64,000 bases of DNA from Pseudosporangium ferrugineum (lineage in GTDB: Bacteria > Actinomycetota > Actinomycetes > Mycobacteriales > Micromonosporaceae), in NCBI RefSeq assembly GCF_003002065.1, contig NZ_PVZG01000020.1, forward strand, positions 51,589 to 115,588, in the 5' to 3' direction. The position numbers and the translations under genes were made by a program. Below the pieces are notes generated by a model. The model worked only from the letters and a program-made list of their open reading frames with translations. It searched no databases and was not told where the DNA came from. Positions 35,142 to 44,076 of the stretch are shown here, piece by piece (positions within the stretch are counted from its first letter, which is position 1; each line of letters begins with the position of its first letter).

Positions 35142-37109
35142 GTGAACCGTCGCACCGCGCACCGCTGGCTCCGCGTGCTGCGTACCCCCATGGGCCGGAC
35201 CGCCGCCGTGCTGGTGCTGATCGTCCTGGCGCTCGCCGTCGTCGGGCCGTCGCCGTGGAACGCGCGCGCGGACGCCGTGGACACCGCGAACATCCTCGCC
35301 GGACCGTCCGCGGAGCACTGGGCCGGCACCGACAACCTGGGCCGCGACATCGTCTTCCGGGTGCTCGCGGCCACCCGGCTCTCGATCGGTCTCGCGCTGG
35401 CCGCCACCGCCGTCGCGGTCCTGGCGGGACTCCTGCTGGGCACCGCGCCGTGGCTGCTCGGGCGGCGCGCCGGCCGGCTGGTCACGGGCGTCGTGCAGAT
35501 CGCGATCGCCTTCCCGGGCCTGCTGCTCGCGCTCTTCTTCGCGGTCGTCTTCGGGGTCGGCGCGACCGGGGCGGTCCTGGCCATCGGGCTCGCCGGGGCA
35601 CCGACCTTCGCCCGGCTCGTGCAGACGCTGCTGGCCGGCGTCGCGTCCCGGGACTTCGTCGCCGCCGCGCAGGTCGCCGGCGTGGGCCGGTTCCGCATCC
35701 TGCTGCGCCACCTGCTGCCGAACATCGCCGAGCCGCTCGTGGTCAACGCCACCATCGGCGCCGGGGGAGCGCTGCTGGGCTTCGCCGGGCTGTCCTTCCT
35801 GGGGCTCGGCGTGCAGGCGCCCGCGTACGACTGGGGCCGGCTGATGTTCGACGGCATCGGCGTGATGTACGTGAACCCGGCCGCCGCCATCGCGCCCGCC
35901 CTGGCCGTGCTGCTCGCCGGCCTGGCCCTCAACCTGCTCGGCGAGTCGGTGGCCAAGGGGTTCGGGATGGACGCGCTGGTCGGCCTGCCGGCGTCGGTGA
36001 ACCCGTCACCCGCGGCCCCGGCGGCCCCGGCGCCTCCCGCCCCGGAGAGCGCGGGCGACGACGCGTCCGGCGACGTGGTCCTCGACGTCCGCGACCTCAC
36101 CGTCAGCTTCCCCGCCGCCCGCGGGCCGATCCGGCCGGTGCGCGGCGTGACGTTCGCGATCCGGCGGGGCGAGGCGGTCGCCGTGGTGGGCGAGTCCGGC
36201 TCCGGCAAGTCGGTGACCGCCCTGGCCGTGTCCCGCCTGATCGACGCGGCCGGCCGGGTCGACGCGGAGCGGCTCCACCTGCTCGGCACCGACCTGCGCG
36301 AGCCCGACTCCGCGGTGCAGCGGCGGATGCTCGGCAGCTCGCTCGCGATGGTGTTCCAGGACCCGGCCAGCTCCTTCAACCCCACGCAGCGGATCGGCCG
36401 GCAGCTCGCCGAGACGTCGCGGCACCACCACGACCTCGGCCGCCGGGCGGCGTTCGCCCGCGCGGTGGACCGGCTGCGGGCGGTGCGCATCACCGATCCG
36501 GAGCGCCGCGCCCGCCAGTACCCGCACGAGTTCTCCGGCGGCATGCGCCAGCGCGCGATGATCGGCATGGGGCTGATGGGTTCCCCGGCGCTGATCGTCG
36601 CCGACGAGCCCACCACCGCCCTGGACGTCACGGTGCAACGGCAGATCCTGGAACTGCTGACCGCCATCCGTACGGCGGACGACGTCGCCCTGCTGCTGAT
36701 CAGCCACGACGTCGGCGTGGTCAGCGAGGTGTGCGACCGGGTGCTGGTCATGTACGCGGGCCGCATCGTCGAGGACCTGCCGACCGACCGGCTCGGCGCC
36801 GCGCTGCACCCGTACACCCGGGCCCTGACCGCCGCCGTGCCGCGGATGGACTCCCCGCTGGACCGCCCGCTGCCGGTCATCCCCGGACGCCCCCTCGACC
36901 CGGCCGACGTGCCGGTGGGCTGCGCGTACGCCGACCGTTGCCCGCTGGTGTCGGAGCGCTGCCGCGCCGAGGATCCGCCGCTGGAGCGGCACCCGTCGGG
37001 TCACCGGGTGGCGTGCTGGCACGCCCGGCCGCCGCTCGCCGGCGAGCGGCACGACGACCCCGCCCGCGACGGCGCGGCGGAACCGGCATCGGTGGTGGAG
37101 ACGTCATGA
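35142..37109 (+). CDS. Fused peptide permease (DppC-like) and ABC ATPase (DppD-like)
   Basis: A 655-residue fusion. Residues 1-280 form the second permease: an N-terminal helix, HWAGTDNLGRDIVFRVL, six membrane segments in all, and the EAA loop around DFVAAAQVAGVGRFRILLRHLLPN. A proline/alanine linker (about 285-310) leads to an ATPase with GESGSGKS (Walker A), FSGGMRQRAMIGMGL (signature), LIVADEPTTALD (Walker B) and a C-terminal oligopeptide-ABC tail with Cys residues near the end. In most operons these are two genes. GTG start with GGGAGG upstream. Confidence 0.94.
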   Translation: MNRRTAHRWLRVLRTPMGRTAAVLVLIVLALAVVGPSPWNARADAVDTANILAGPSAEHWAGTDNLGRDIVFRVLAATRLSIGLALAATAVAVLAGLLLGTAPWLLGRRAGRLVTGVVQIAIAFPGLLLALFFAVVFGVGATGAVLAIGLAGAPTFARLVQTLLAGVASRDFVAAAQVAGVGRFRILLRHLLPNIAEPLVVNATIGAGGALLGFAGLSFLGLGVQAPAYDWGRLMFDGIGVMYVNPAAAIAPALAVLLAGLALNLLGESVAKGFGMDALVGLPASVNPSPAAPAAPAPPAPESAGDDASGDVVLDVRDLTVSFPAARGPIRPVRGVTFAIRRGEAVAVVGESGSGKSVTALAVSRLIDAAGRVDAERLHLLGTDLREPDSAVQRRMLGSSLAMVFQDPASSFNPTQRIGRQLAETSRHHHDLGRRAAFARAVDRLRAVRITDPERRARQYPHEFSGGMRQRAMIGMGLMGSPALIVADEPTTALDVTVQRQILELLTAIRTADDVALLLISHDVGVVSEVCDRVLVMYAGRIVEDLPTDRLGAALHPYTRALTAAVPRMDSPLDRPLPVIPGRPLDPADVPVGCAYADRCPLVSERCRAEDPPLERHPSGHRVACWHARPPLAGERHDDPARDGAAEPASVVETS

Positions 37110-37855
37110 GCGAGCTCAGCTTCGAGGACGTGTCGGTCCGCTACGGGCGGCTGACGGCGGTCGACGGCGTGACGCTGCGCGTGCCCGCCGGCCGGGTCGT
37201 CGGCCTGGTGGGCGAGTCCGGCTCCGGCAAGTCCACGCTGGCCCGGGCCGCCGTCGGCCTGGTGGCGCCGTCCGGCGGCCGGATCCTGCTGGACGGCGAG
37301 CCGGTCCGCGCCCGCGGCCGGCACCGCCCGCTGCAGATGGTCTTCCAGGACCCGTACTCGTCGCTGGATCCGCGGATGACGATCGGCGAGTCCATCACCG
37401 AGGCGATCCCGCCCGGCACGTCCCGGGCGCAGCGGCGTGCCGAGGTGGCCCGGCTGCTGGAGCTGGTGCACCTCGACCCGGGCCGGGCGGCGTCCTACCC
37501 CGGGCAGCTCTCCGGCGGTCAGCGGCAGCGGGTGGCGCTCGCCCGGGCCATCGCCGGGCGGCCCCGGGTGGTCATCGCGGACGAGATCACCTCCGCGCTG
37601 GACGTGTCGATCCAGGGCGCCATCCTCAACCTGGTGCGGGAGCTGCAGCGCGAGCTCGGCCTCTCCATCCTCTTCATCTCCCACAACCTGGCCGTCGTGC
37701 GGTACGTCGCGGACGACGTGGCGATCATGCTGCGCGGCCGCGTGGTGGAGCAGGGCCCGGCCGCGCGGGTCCTGCACGAGCCCGGCCACGAGTACACCCG
37801 GGCGCTGCTCGACGCCGTACCCGGCCACCGCCTCACCGCTAGGAGCGCCACGTGA
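37106..37855 (+). CDS. Peptide ABC transporter ATPase (DppF-like)
   Basis: A 249-residue ATPase that would pair with the fused ATPase domain to energise import. Motifs in order are GESGSGKST (Walker A), the Q-loop MVFQDPYSSLDPR, LSGGQRQRVALARAI (signature), VVIADEITSALD (Walker B) and FISHNLAVV (His switch). It is slightly short for DppF because the C-terminal oligopeptide-ABC extension is minimal. It overlaps the fusion gene before it (ATGA) and the peptidase fusion after it (GTGA). Confidence 0.94.
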   Translation: MSELSFEDVSVRYGRLTAVDGVTLRVPAGRVVGLVGESGSGKSTLARAAVGLVAPSGGRILLDGEPVRARGRHRPLQMVFQDPYSSLDPRMTIGESITEAIPPGTSRAQRRAEVARLLELVHLDPGRAASYPGQLSGGQRQRVALARAIAGRPRVVIADEITSALDVSIQGAILNLVRELQRELGLSILFISHNLAVVRYVADDVAIMLRGRVVEQGPAARVLHEPGHEYTRALLDAVPGHRLTARSAT

Positions 37856-40800
37856 CCCGACGGATGCGCATCGACGACCTGGCCGCCCTCGCCGTACCGG
37901 CCGAGCCGGCCCTCTCGCCCGACGGGAGCCGGGTCGCGTACGTGCTGCGGACCCAGGACGCTGCCGCCGACCGTACGGTGAGCGAGCTGTGGATCGTCCC
38001 CACCGGCGGCGGCAGCGCCCGCCGGCTGACCGCCGGCCCGGCCGACACCACCCCGGTGTGGAGCCCGGACGGCACCCGGCTCGCCTTCCTCCGCGAGGGG
38101 CGGCTCGCGGTCCTGCCGATGGACGGCGGCGAGGTGCGGGTGCTGCCCGGCCTGCCGGCGCTGTCCGGGCCGCCCGCGTGGAGTCCCGCCGGGGACCGGC
38201 TCGCCTTCACCGCCCTGGTCGAGGAGGAGGAGGCGCCGCACGCGCCGCTGGTCGCCGACGGGCTGGACTATCAGGCCGACGGCGCCGGGCTGCGCGGCCC
38301 CGCCCGCCGGCAGGTGCACGTGGCCGACCTCGGCACCGGGGAGTGCACGGTGCTCACCGACGGCCCGCACGACGCCGGCCCGCCCGTCTGGTCACCGGAC
38401 GGCGCCGACGTGGCGTTCGTCCGCGCCGTGGGCGAGGACAGCGACCTGCGGTTCCGCTCGGCCGTCCACCTGCTCGCCGCCGGCGACCGCCGGGCCTCGC
38501 CGCGGGTGGCCGGGCCGGACGGGGTCGCGCGCACCGCCGGGTTCACCGCCGACGGCGCCGCGCTGCTGGTCGTCGGCTGGCCGGGCGACCCGGTCGGGCA
38601 CGCCCGGCTGCTGCGCGTCCCGCTGGACGGCGGCGAACCCGCCGATCTGGCCGGGGCCCTCGACCGCAACGTCATGCCGGGCGGCCCGGCCTACCCGGGC
38701 GGCCTCCCGCAGGAGCACGACGGGCGCGTGCTGTTCTGCGTACGCGACAAGGGTTGCACGCACCTGTGGTCGGTGGCGGCGGACGGCACGGACGCGCGCC
38801 CGCTGGCCGGCGGCGCCGGACGGGTCGTCGACGGCCTGTCGGTGCGGGCCGGCCTGGCCGCCTTCGTCCTGTCCACGCCGGACTCGTTCGGCGAGATCGC
38901 CGTGTTGGACCTGGCCACCGGCGACGAACGGGTGCTGACCGGTCACGGCGGCGGCTTCGACCTGTTCCCCCGCGAGGAGCGCACCTTCACCATCTCCGAC
39001 GGCCGCACCGTGCAGGGATGGCTGATCCGCGACGGGGACGCGCCGGGCCCCCGGCCGCTGCTGCTCGACATCCACGGCGGGCCGCACAACGCGTGGAACG
39101 GCGCCGCCGACGAGGTCCACGTCTACCACCAGGAGCTCGCCCGCCGGGGCTGGGTGGTGCTGCTGGTCAACCCGCGCGGCAGCGACGGCTACGGCGAGGC
39201 CTTCTACGACGGCGTGAACGGGGCCTGGGGCGTCGCCGACTCGGCCGACCTGCTGGAGCCGGTCGACGCGCTGGTCGCCGAGGGCGTCGCCGACCCGGAC
39301 CGGCTGGCCGTGACCGGCTACAGCTACGGCGGGTACCTGACGTGCTGGCTGACCGGCCACGACGACCGGTTCGTCGCGGCGGTCGCCGGGGGGACCGTGT
39401 CCGACCTGGTCAGCATGGCCGGCACGTGCGACGACGGGCAGTTCCTCAGCGCGTACGAACTGGGCGGCCCGCCGTGGCAGGACCCGAAGCGGTACGCCGA
39501 CATGTCGCCGCTGACCCGGGTCGCCGACGTCCGTACGCCCACCCTGCTGCTGCACGGCGCCGACGACCTGACCTGCCCGGCGGGCCAGGCGCAGCAGTGG
39601 CACACCGCGTTGCGGCAGCGGGGCGTACCGACCCGGCTGGTGCTCTACCCGGGCGGCTCGCACGCGTTCATCCTCGCCGGCCCGCCGTCGCAGCGGATCG
39701 ACTACAACCGCCGCGTGGTGGAGTGGCTCGAGCAGCACACCCGTCGCGGCGGCCGGAAGCCCCTGGACGCCGCGCACTGGCGGCGGCGCCTGGCCCGGCT
39801 GGCGGAGCGGCACGGGGTGCCCGGCGCCCAGCTCGGCATCCTGCGGATGTCGACCGTGCCCGGGCTGCCGGACGAGCAGATCGAGGTCTGCGCCGGGGTG
39901 CTCGACACCGGCAGCGGCCGGCCCGTGACGCCGGACGCCCTGTTCCAGATCGGCTCGGTCACCAAGGTCTGGACCGCGACGGCGATCATGCAGCTGGTCG
40001 ACGAGGGCCGGCTGCGCCTGGACACCCCGGTGGCCGAGGTGCTGCCCGGCTTCCGGCTCGCGGATCCGCAGGTCGCGGCGCGGGTCACCGTACGCCACCT
40101 GCTCACCCACACCAGCGGCATCGACGGCGACGTCTTCACCGACACCGGCCGCGGCGACGACTGCCTCGAACGCTACGTGGGGCTGCTCGGCGAGCAGACC
40201 CAGAACCATCCGCTCGGGGCGACGTGGTCGTACTGCAACGCCGGGTACTCGGTGCTGGGGCGCATCCTCGAGGCGGTCACCGGCAAGAGCTGGGACGAGG
40301 TGCTGCGGGAACGGCTGTTCACGCCGCTGGGCCTGGCCGCCACGGCCACCCTGCCGGAGGAGGTGCTGCTGCACCCCGCCGCCGGCGGCCACGTCGAGCA
40401 CGAGGGCACGATCGTCGCCGCGCCCGTCTGGCACCTGCCCCGCTCGGTCGGCCCGGCCGGCCTGATCAGCGCCACCGCGGCCGACGTGCTCGGCTTCGCC
40501 CGGCTGCACCTGGCGGGCGGCCTCACCCCCGGCGGCGAGCAAGTGCTCAGCGCGGAGTCGGTCGCCGCGATGGCCGAGCACCACGCCGACCTGCCCGACA
40601 AGCTCTCGCTCGGCGACTCGTGGGGGCTCGGCTGGATCCGCTTCGGCTGGGACGGCCACCGGGTCGTCGGGCACGACGGCAACACCATCGGCCAGGCCGC
40701 GTTCCTGCGCCTGCTGCCCGAGCAGGGGCTGGCGGTCACGCTGCTGACCAACAAGGAGAGCGCCCGCGACCTCTACCAGGAGCTCTTCACCGAGGTGTTC

Positions 40801-41148
40801 GCCGAGCTCGCCGGGGTGGCGATGCCGGAGCCGATCACCCCGCCGGACGAGCCCGCCGACGTCGACATCACCCCGTACGCCGGCACGTACGAGCGGGCCT
40901 CGGTGCGCATCGAGGTGCTGCCCGGCGAGGGGGACGAGGGGCACCGGATGCGCACCACGCTGACCGGGCCGCTCGCCGAGCTCGTGCCCGACCCGGTCGA
41001 GGTGCAACCGCTGGTCCCGGTCGCCCCCGGCCTGTTCCTCACCGCGCCCGCGCAGCGCACGACCTGGTACCCGGTCACCTTCTACGAGCTGGACACCGGC
41101 GAACGGTACGTCCACTTCGGTGCCCGGGCCACCCCGCGGGTGGACTGA
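37852..41148 (+). CDS. Fusion of prolyl oligopeptidase (S9) and beta-lactamase-fold serine hydrolase (S12)
   Basis: A 1,098-residue cytosolic protein with two complete hydrolases. Residues 1-380 form a beta-propeller with repeated WSPDG.RLAF blades. Residues 380-630 form an S9 alpha/beta hydrolase with GYSYGG (Ser491), HGADD (Asp571 or 572) and GSHAF (His604). Residues 640-1000 are an S12 domain with SVTK (Ser702, Lys705) and YCN (Tyr794), followed by a small beta domain. The S12 half is a paralogue of the stand-alone enzyme at 31118-32512. One chain could shorten an imported peptide and release D-residues or acyl groups, which is inference. GTG start overlaps the ATPase gene. Confidence 0.93.
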   Translation: MTRRMRIDDLAALAVPAEPALSPDGSRVAYVLRTQDAAADRTVSELWIVPTGGGSARRLTAGPADTTPVWSPDGTRLAFLREGRLAVLPMDGGEVRVLPGLPALSGPPAWSPAGDRLAFTALVEEEEAPHAPLVADGLDYQADGAGLRGPARRQVHVADLGTGECTVLTDGPHDAGPPVWSPDGADVAFVRAVGEDSDLRFRSAVHLLAAGDRRASPRVAGPDGVARTAGFTADGAALLVVGWPGDPVGHARLLRVPLDGGEPADLAGALDRNVMPGGPAYPGGLPQEHDGRVLFCVRDKGCTHLWSVAADGTDARPLAGGAGRVVDGLSVRAGLAAFVLSTPDSFGEIAVLDLATGDERVLTGHGGGFDLFPREERTFTISDGRTVQGWLIRDGDAPGPRPLLLDIHGGPHNAWNGAADEVHVYHQELARRGWVVLLVNPRGSDGYGEAFYDGVNGAWGVADSADLLEPVDALVAEGVADPDRLAVTGYSYGGYLTCWLTGHDDRFVAAVAGGTVSDLVSMAGTCDDGQFLSAYELGGPPWQDPKRYADMSPLTRVADVRTPTLLLHGADDLTCPAGQAQQWHTALRQRGVPTRLVLYPGGSHAFILAGPPSQRIDYNRRVVEWLEQHTRRGGRKPLDAAHWRRRLARLAERHGVPGAQLGILRMSTVPGLPDEQIEVCAGVLDTGSGRPVTPDALFQIGSVTKVWTATAIMQLVDEGRLRLDTPVAEVLPGFRLADPQVAARVTVRHLLTHTSGIDGDVFTDTGRGDDCLERYVGLLGEQTQNHPLGATWSYCNAGYSVLGRILEAVTGKSWDEVLRERLFTPLGLAATATLPEEVLLHPAAGGHVEHEGTIVAAPVWHLPRSVGPAGLISATAADVLGFARLHLAGGLTPGGEQVLSAESVAAMAEHHADLPDKLSLGDSWGLGWIRFGWDGHRVVGHDGNTIGQAAFLRLLPEQGLAVTLLTNKESARDLYQELFTEVFAELAGVAMPEPITPPDEPADVDITPYAGTYERASVRIEVLPGEGDEGHRMRTTLTGPLAELVPDPVEVQPLVPVAPGLFLTAPAQRTTWYPVTFYELDTGERYVHFGARATPRVD

Positions 41149-41149
41149 C

Positions 41150-42274
41150 ATGCTGGATTCCCTGCTGGCCGACACCCGGGCGCTCGTGGAGTGCGAGTCG
41201 CCGTCGACCGACCTGGCGGCCGTCGCCCGCTGCGCGGACGTGGTGACGCGCGTCGGCGCCGCGCGACTGGGCGCCGAGCCGGAACGCATCGTGCTCGACG
41301 GGCGTACCCACCTGCGCTGGCGGTTCGGCGCCGGGCCGTCGCGGGTCCTGGTCGTCGGCCATCACGACACGGTCTGGCCGATCGGCACGCTCGACCGCAT
41401 CCCGTACGCCGTGCGGTCCGGGGTGATGCGCGGTCCCGGCTGCCTCGACATGAAGACGGGGGTCGCGATGGCGTTCCAGGCCATCGCCGCGCTGCCGGAC
41501 CCGGACGGGATCACCCTGCTGGTCACCGGCGACGAGGAGCTGGGGTCGCCGAGCTCCCGGCCGCTCATCGAGGCGGAGGCGCGGGCGGCCGGCGCGGCGC
41601 TCGTGCTGGAGGCGGCGGCCGACGGGGGAGCGCTGAAGACCGGCCGCAAGGGCGTGTCGATCTACGAGCTGATCGCCGCCGGCCGGGCCGCGCACGCCGG
41701 GCTGGCCCCGGAGCAGGGCGTCAACGCCACCGTCGAGCTGGCCCACCAGGTGCTGCGCATCGCGGCGCTCGGCGACGCGGTGGCCGGCACGACGGTGACG
41801 CCGACCCTGGCCCGCGCCGGCACCACGACCAACACCGTGCCCGCCGTCGCCCGCGTCGCGGTGGACGTCCGCATCCGCACCCTGGCCGAGCAGCGGCGCG
41901 TCGACGACGCGATGCGCGCCCTGACGGCCGTCCTCCCGGGCGCCGTCCTCGAGCTCACCGGCGGCCCGAACCGCCCGCCGCTGGAGGAGGCCACATCGTC
42001 GGCCCTGTTCGCGCGGGCGCGGGCGCTGGCCCGGGACCTCGGCCTGCCGGCGCTGTCGGGTGCCGCGGTCGGTGGCGCCTCGGACGGCAACCTGACCGCG
42101 GGGCAGGGCACGCTCACCCTCGACGGCCTCGGCGCGGTCGGCGGCGGCGCCCATGCCGACGACGAGCACGTCCTGCTCGACTTCCTGCCCGGCCGCACGG
42201 CGCTGCTCACCTCGCTGATGGCCGAGCTGCTCGCCGCGGCGCCGGCCCGGCCCGAGACGACGGGTGCCCGATGA
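41150..42274 (+). CDS. M20-family zinc metallopeptidase
   Basis: A 374-residue cytosolic peptidase of the CPG2/ArgE type, releasing terminal amino acids or deacylating N-acyl amino acids. Metal ligands are visible: VVGHHDTVWP (His, Asp), GCLDMKTG (bridging Asp), GDEELGS (catalytic Glu and ligand Glu), a later Asp in GGASDGN and the His in GGGAHADDEHV. An inserted dimerisation domain lies around residues 170-280. It follows the S9-S12 fusion by one base and overlaps the next gene by ATGA, so it acts in the same degradation pathway. Confidence 0.92.
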   Translation: MLDSLLADTRALVECESPSTDLAAVARCADVVTRVGAARLGAEPERIVLDGRTHLRWRFGAGPSRVLVVGHHDTVWPIGTLDRIPYAVRSGVMRGPGCLDMKTGVAMAFQAIAALPDPDGITLLVTGDEELGSPSSRPLIEAEARAAGAALVLEAAADGGALKTGRKGVSIYELIAAGRAAHAGLAPEQGVNATVELAHQVLRIAALGDAVAGTTVTPTLARAGTTTNTVPAVARVAVDVRIRTLAEQRRVDDAMRALTAVLPGAVLELTGGPNRPPLEEATSSALFARARALARDLGLPALSGAAVGGASDGNLTAGQGTLTLDGLGAVGGGAHADDEHVLLDFLPGRTALLTSLMAELLAAAPARPETTGAR

Positions 42275-43152
42275 TCAGCAGCTCCGAATACGCCGGTCCG
42301 GGCGTCACCCACGTGAACGCCGTCGCGTTCGCCCACGCGCGGGCCGCCGCCGAGGCGGCCGGGGTGGCCGTCCGCGCGCTCACCGACCTCGGCGACCTGG
42401 ACCAGGCGGTCCGGCTCTTCGCCCGGATCTGGGGCCGCGACGCCAACCCGCCGATGAGCCTGGAACTGCTGCGGGCGTTCGCCAAGGCGGGCAACTACGT
42501 CTCCGGTGCCTTCGAGGGTGACCGCCTGGTCGGGGCGTGCGCCGGCTTCTTCCACGCCCCGTCGGAGGACACCCTGCACAGCCACATCGCCGGGGTGTCG
42601 CCCGGGCTGACCGGGCGGTCCGTCGGCTTCGCCCTCAAGCTGCACCAGCGGGCGTGGGCGATGTGCCGCGGCGTGGACCGGATCGCCTGGACGTTCGACC
42701 CGCTGGTGTCCCGCAACGCCTACTTCAACGTGGTCAAGCTGGGCGCCCGGCCGGTCGAGTACATGCCGAACTTCTACGGCCTCATGCTCGACACGGTCAA
42801 CGGCGACGGCGACTCCGACCGGCTGCTCGTGCACTGGTCGCTGCGCGACCCCGGGGTGACCGAGGCGTGCGGGCGCCCGGGGGAGCGCCGGCCGGACCCG
42901 GCCCTGACCGCGGGTGCGGTCGTGGCCCTCGGCACGGCACCGGACGGCTCACCCGAGCCCGGCCGCCTCGACGGCGGCACCAGCCTGGTGGCCGTCCCGC
43001 CGGACATCACCGCCCTGCGCGCGTCGGCGCCGGACCTGGCCGCCCGCTGGCGCCGCGCGGTCCGCGACGCGATGACGGACCTGATGGCCCGCGGCGCCAC
43101 GGTCACCGGTTTCGACCGTACGCGCGGATACGTCCTGCGCCGCGACGCCTGA
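42271..43152 (+). CDS. GNAT-superfamily acetyltransferase-like protein
   Basis: A 293-residue protein resembling uncharacterised predicted acetyltransferases of COG3375. Residues about 25-180 carry the GNAT-like pattern: a LARIW-type helix, strand YVSGAFEGDRLVGACAGFF, then HSHIAGVSPGLTGRSVGFALK as the acetyl-CoA loop and WTFDPLVSRNAYFNVVKLGA. A C-terminal domain of unclear role follows. It closes the peptide operon by ATGA overlap. It might acetylate a released amine or peptide, but substrate and activity cannot be read from sequence. Confidence 0.75.
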   Translation: MISSSEYAGPGVTHVNAVAFAHARAAAEAAGVAVRALTDLGDLDQAVRLFARIWGRDANPPMSLELLRAFAKAGNYVSGAFEGDRLVGACAGFFHAPSEDTLHSHIAGVSPGLTGRSVGFALKLHQRAWAMCRGVDRIAWTFDPLVSRNAYFNVVKLGARPVEYMPNFYGLMLDTVNGDGDSDRLLVHWSLRDPGVTEACGRPGERRPDPALTAGAVVALGTAPDGSPEPGRLDGGTSLVAVPPDITALRASAPDLAARWRRAVRDAMTDLMARGATVTGFDRTRGYVLRRDA

Positions 43153-43188
43153 GCCTTCGTGGCGCCGTACACCTCCAGGCCGGGCTCG

Positions 43189-43207
43189 CCGGCGTCGGCT
43201 CCGCCGG
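43189..43207. terminator. Weak hairpin between convergent genes
   Basis: CCGGCG and CGCCGG form a 6-bp stem with a seven-base loop in the 69-base gap between the peptide operon and the SDR gene. It is a modest candidate for a shared terminator. Confidence 0.35.
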
Positions 43208-43221
43208 ACGGTGGCACCGCC

Positions 43222-43995
43222 TCACACCACGGGGATGATGCCGCCGTCGACGCGGAACTGGGCGCCGGTGATCCACTTGGCGCGCTTCGAGGCGAGGAAC
43301 GCGATCATCTCGGCGGCGTCCTCGGGCTCGCCGGGCCGGCCCATCGGCACGCTCAGCCGCTCGGTGAGCTGCCGCCGGAATTCCTCGACGGTGACGCCCT
43401 GCTGGTCGGCGATCCGCTGGTGGTGCGCGGCGGCGCCCTCCGTGACCACGAACCCCGGCAGGACGCACACCACCCGCACCCCGTGCCCGCCGACCTCGGT
43501 CGCCAGCTCGCGGCTGTACGCGTTCAGCGCCGCCTTCGCCGCGGCGTAGGAGGCCGCCGTGCGCTGCGGCAGCCGGCTGGCGATGGACGACACGTGCACC
43601 ACCACCCCGGAGCCGCGCTCGACCATCCCGGGGACCAGGACCCGGTCCAGGCGTACGGCACTGAGCAGGTTCATCTCCAGGTCGGCGAGCCACGACTCGT
43701 CGGAGCGCCGCAGGGTCGGCGCCGGGGCGCTCGTGGCGCCGGCGTTGTCGACCAGCACGTCCACCCCGCCGAACCGGTCGAGGACCTGCCGGCCGAGTTC
43801 GGCGACGCCGGGCCCGGTCGCGAGGTCGGCGGGGATGAAGGTGGCCGGCAGATCCTCCGGCGGGGCGGTACGGGAGGCGGTCAGCACGGTCGCGCCGGCC
43901 GCGGCGAAGCGACGGGCGGTGGCCCGTCCCAGGCCGCGGCTGCCGCCGGTGATCAGCACGCGCAGGCCCTCGAGGCCCTCGTCCGGGATCGTCAC
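43222..43995 (-). CDS. Short-chain dehydrogenase/reductase (SDR)
   Basis: A 257-residue classical SDR. The Rossmann motif is ITGGSRGLGRATARRF, the NAG strand is LVDNAGATSA, and the catalytic Ser, Tyr and Lys appear in VSSIASRLPQRTAASYAAAK. A C-terminal WITGAQFRVDGGIIP closes the fold. The Arg-containing SRT after the second strand suggests NADP(H). The start is GTG at 43995. It is divergent from a TetR gene across an elaborate operator, so its expression is very probably repressed by that protein. The substrate is unknown. Confidence 0.92.
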   Translation of the reverse strand: MTIPDEGLEGLRVLITGGSRGLGRATARRFAAAGATVLTASRTAPPEDLPATFIPADLATGPGVAELGRQVLDRFGGVDVLVDNAGATSAPAPTLRRSDESWLADLEMNLLSAVRLDRVLVPGMVERGSGVVVHVSSIASRLPQRTAASYAAAKAALNAYSRELATEVGGHGVRVVCVLPGFVVTEGAAAHHQRIADQQGVTVEEFRRQLTERLSVPMGRPGEPEDAAEMIAFLASKRAKWITGAQFRVDGGIIPVV

Positions 43996-44017
43996 GGTGA
44001 AGTCCGTCCACTAAGAT

Positions 44018-44058
44018 GAGTCCGACTCCGGAAAGCTAGCACAAGCGGAGTCGGACTC
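44018..44058. promoter_or_regulatory. Operator: two inverted 13-bp repeats, each containing a palindrome
   Basis: GAGTCCGACTCCG (44018-44030) is the exact reverse complement of CGGAGTCGGACTC (44046-44058), with a 15-base spacer. Each arm contains its own palindrome, GAGTC-C-GACTC and GAGTC-G-GACTC. This gives two dimer sites 28 bases apart centre to centre. They lie between the divergent SDR and TetR genes and should cover both promoters. Minus-strand CATCTTAG and plus-strand GGTTATGG are possible -10 regions. Confidence 0.8.
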
Positions 44059-44076
44059 AGGTTATGGAGGGGACCG

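Noticed and set aside
41191..43152. A 653-codon plus-strand frame
   Set aside because: Its first 360 codons are a shadow of the M20 gene. Only the part from ATG 42271 is protein-like, and it is annotated as the GNAT-like gene.
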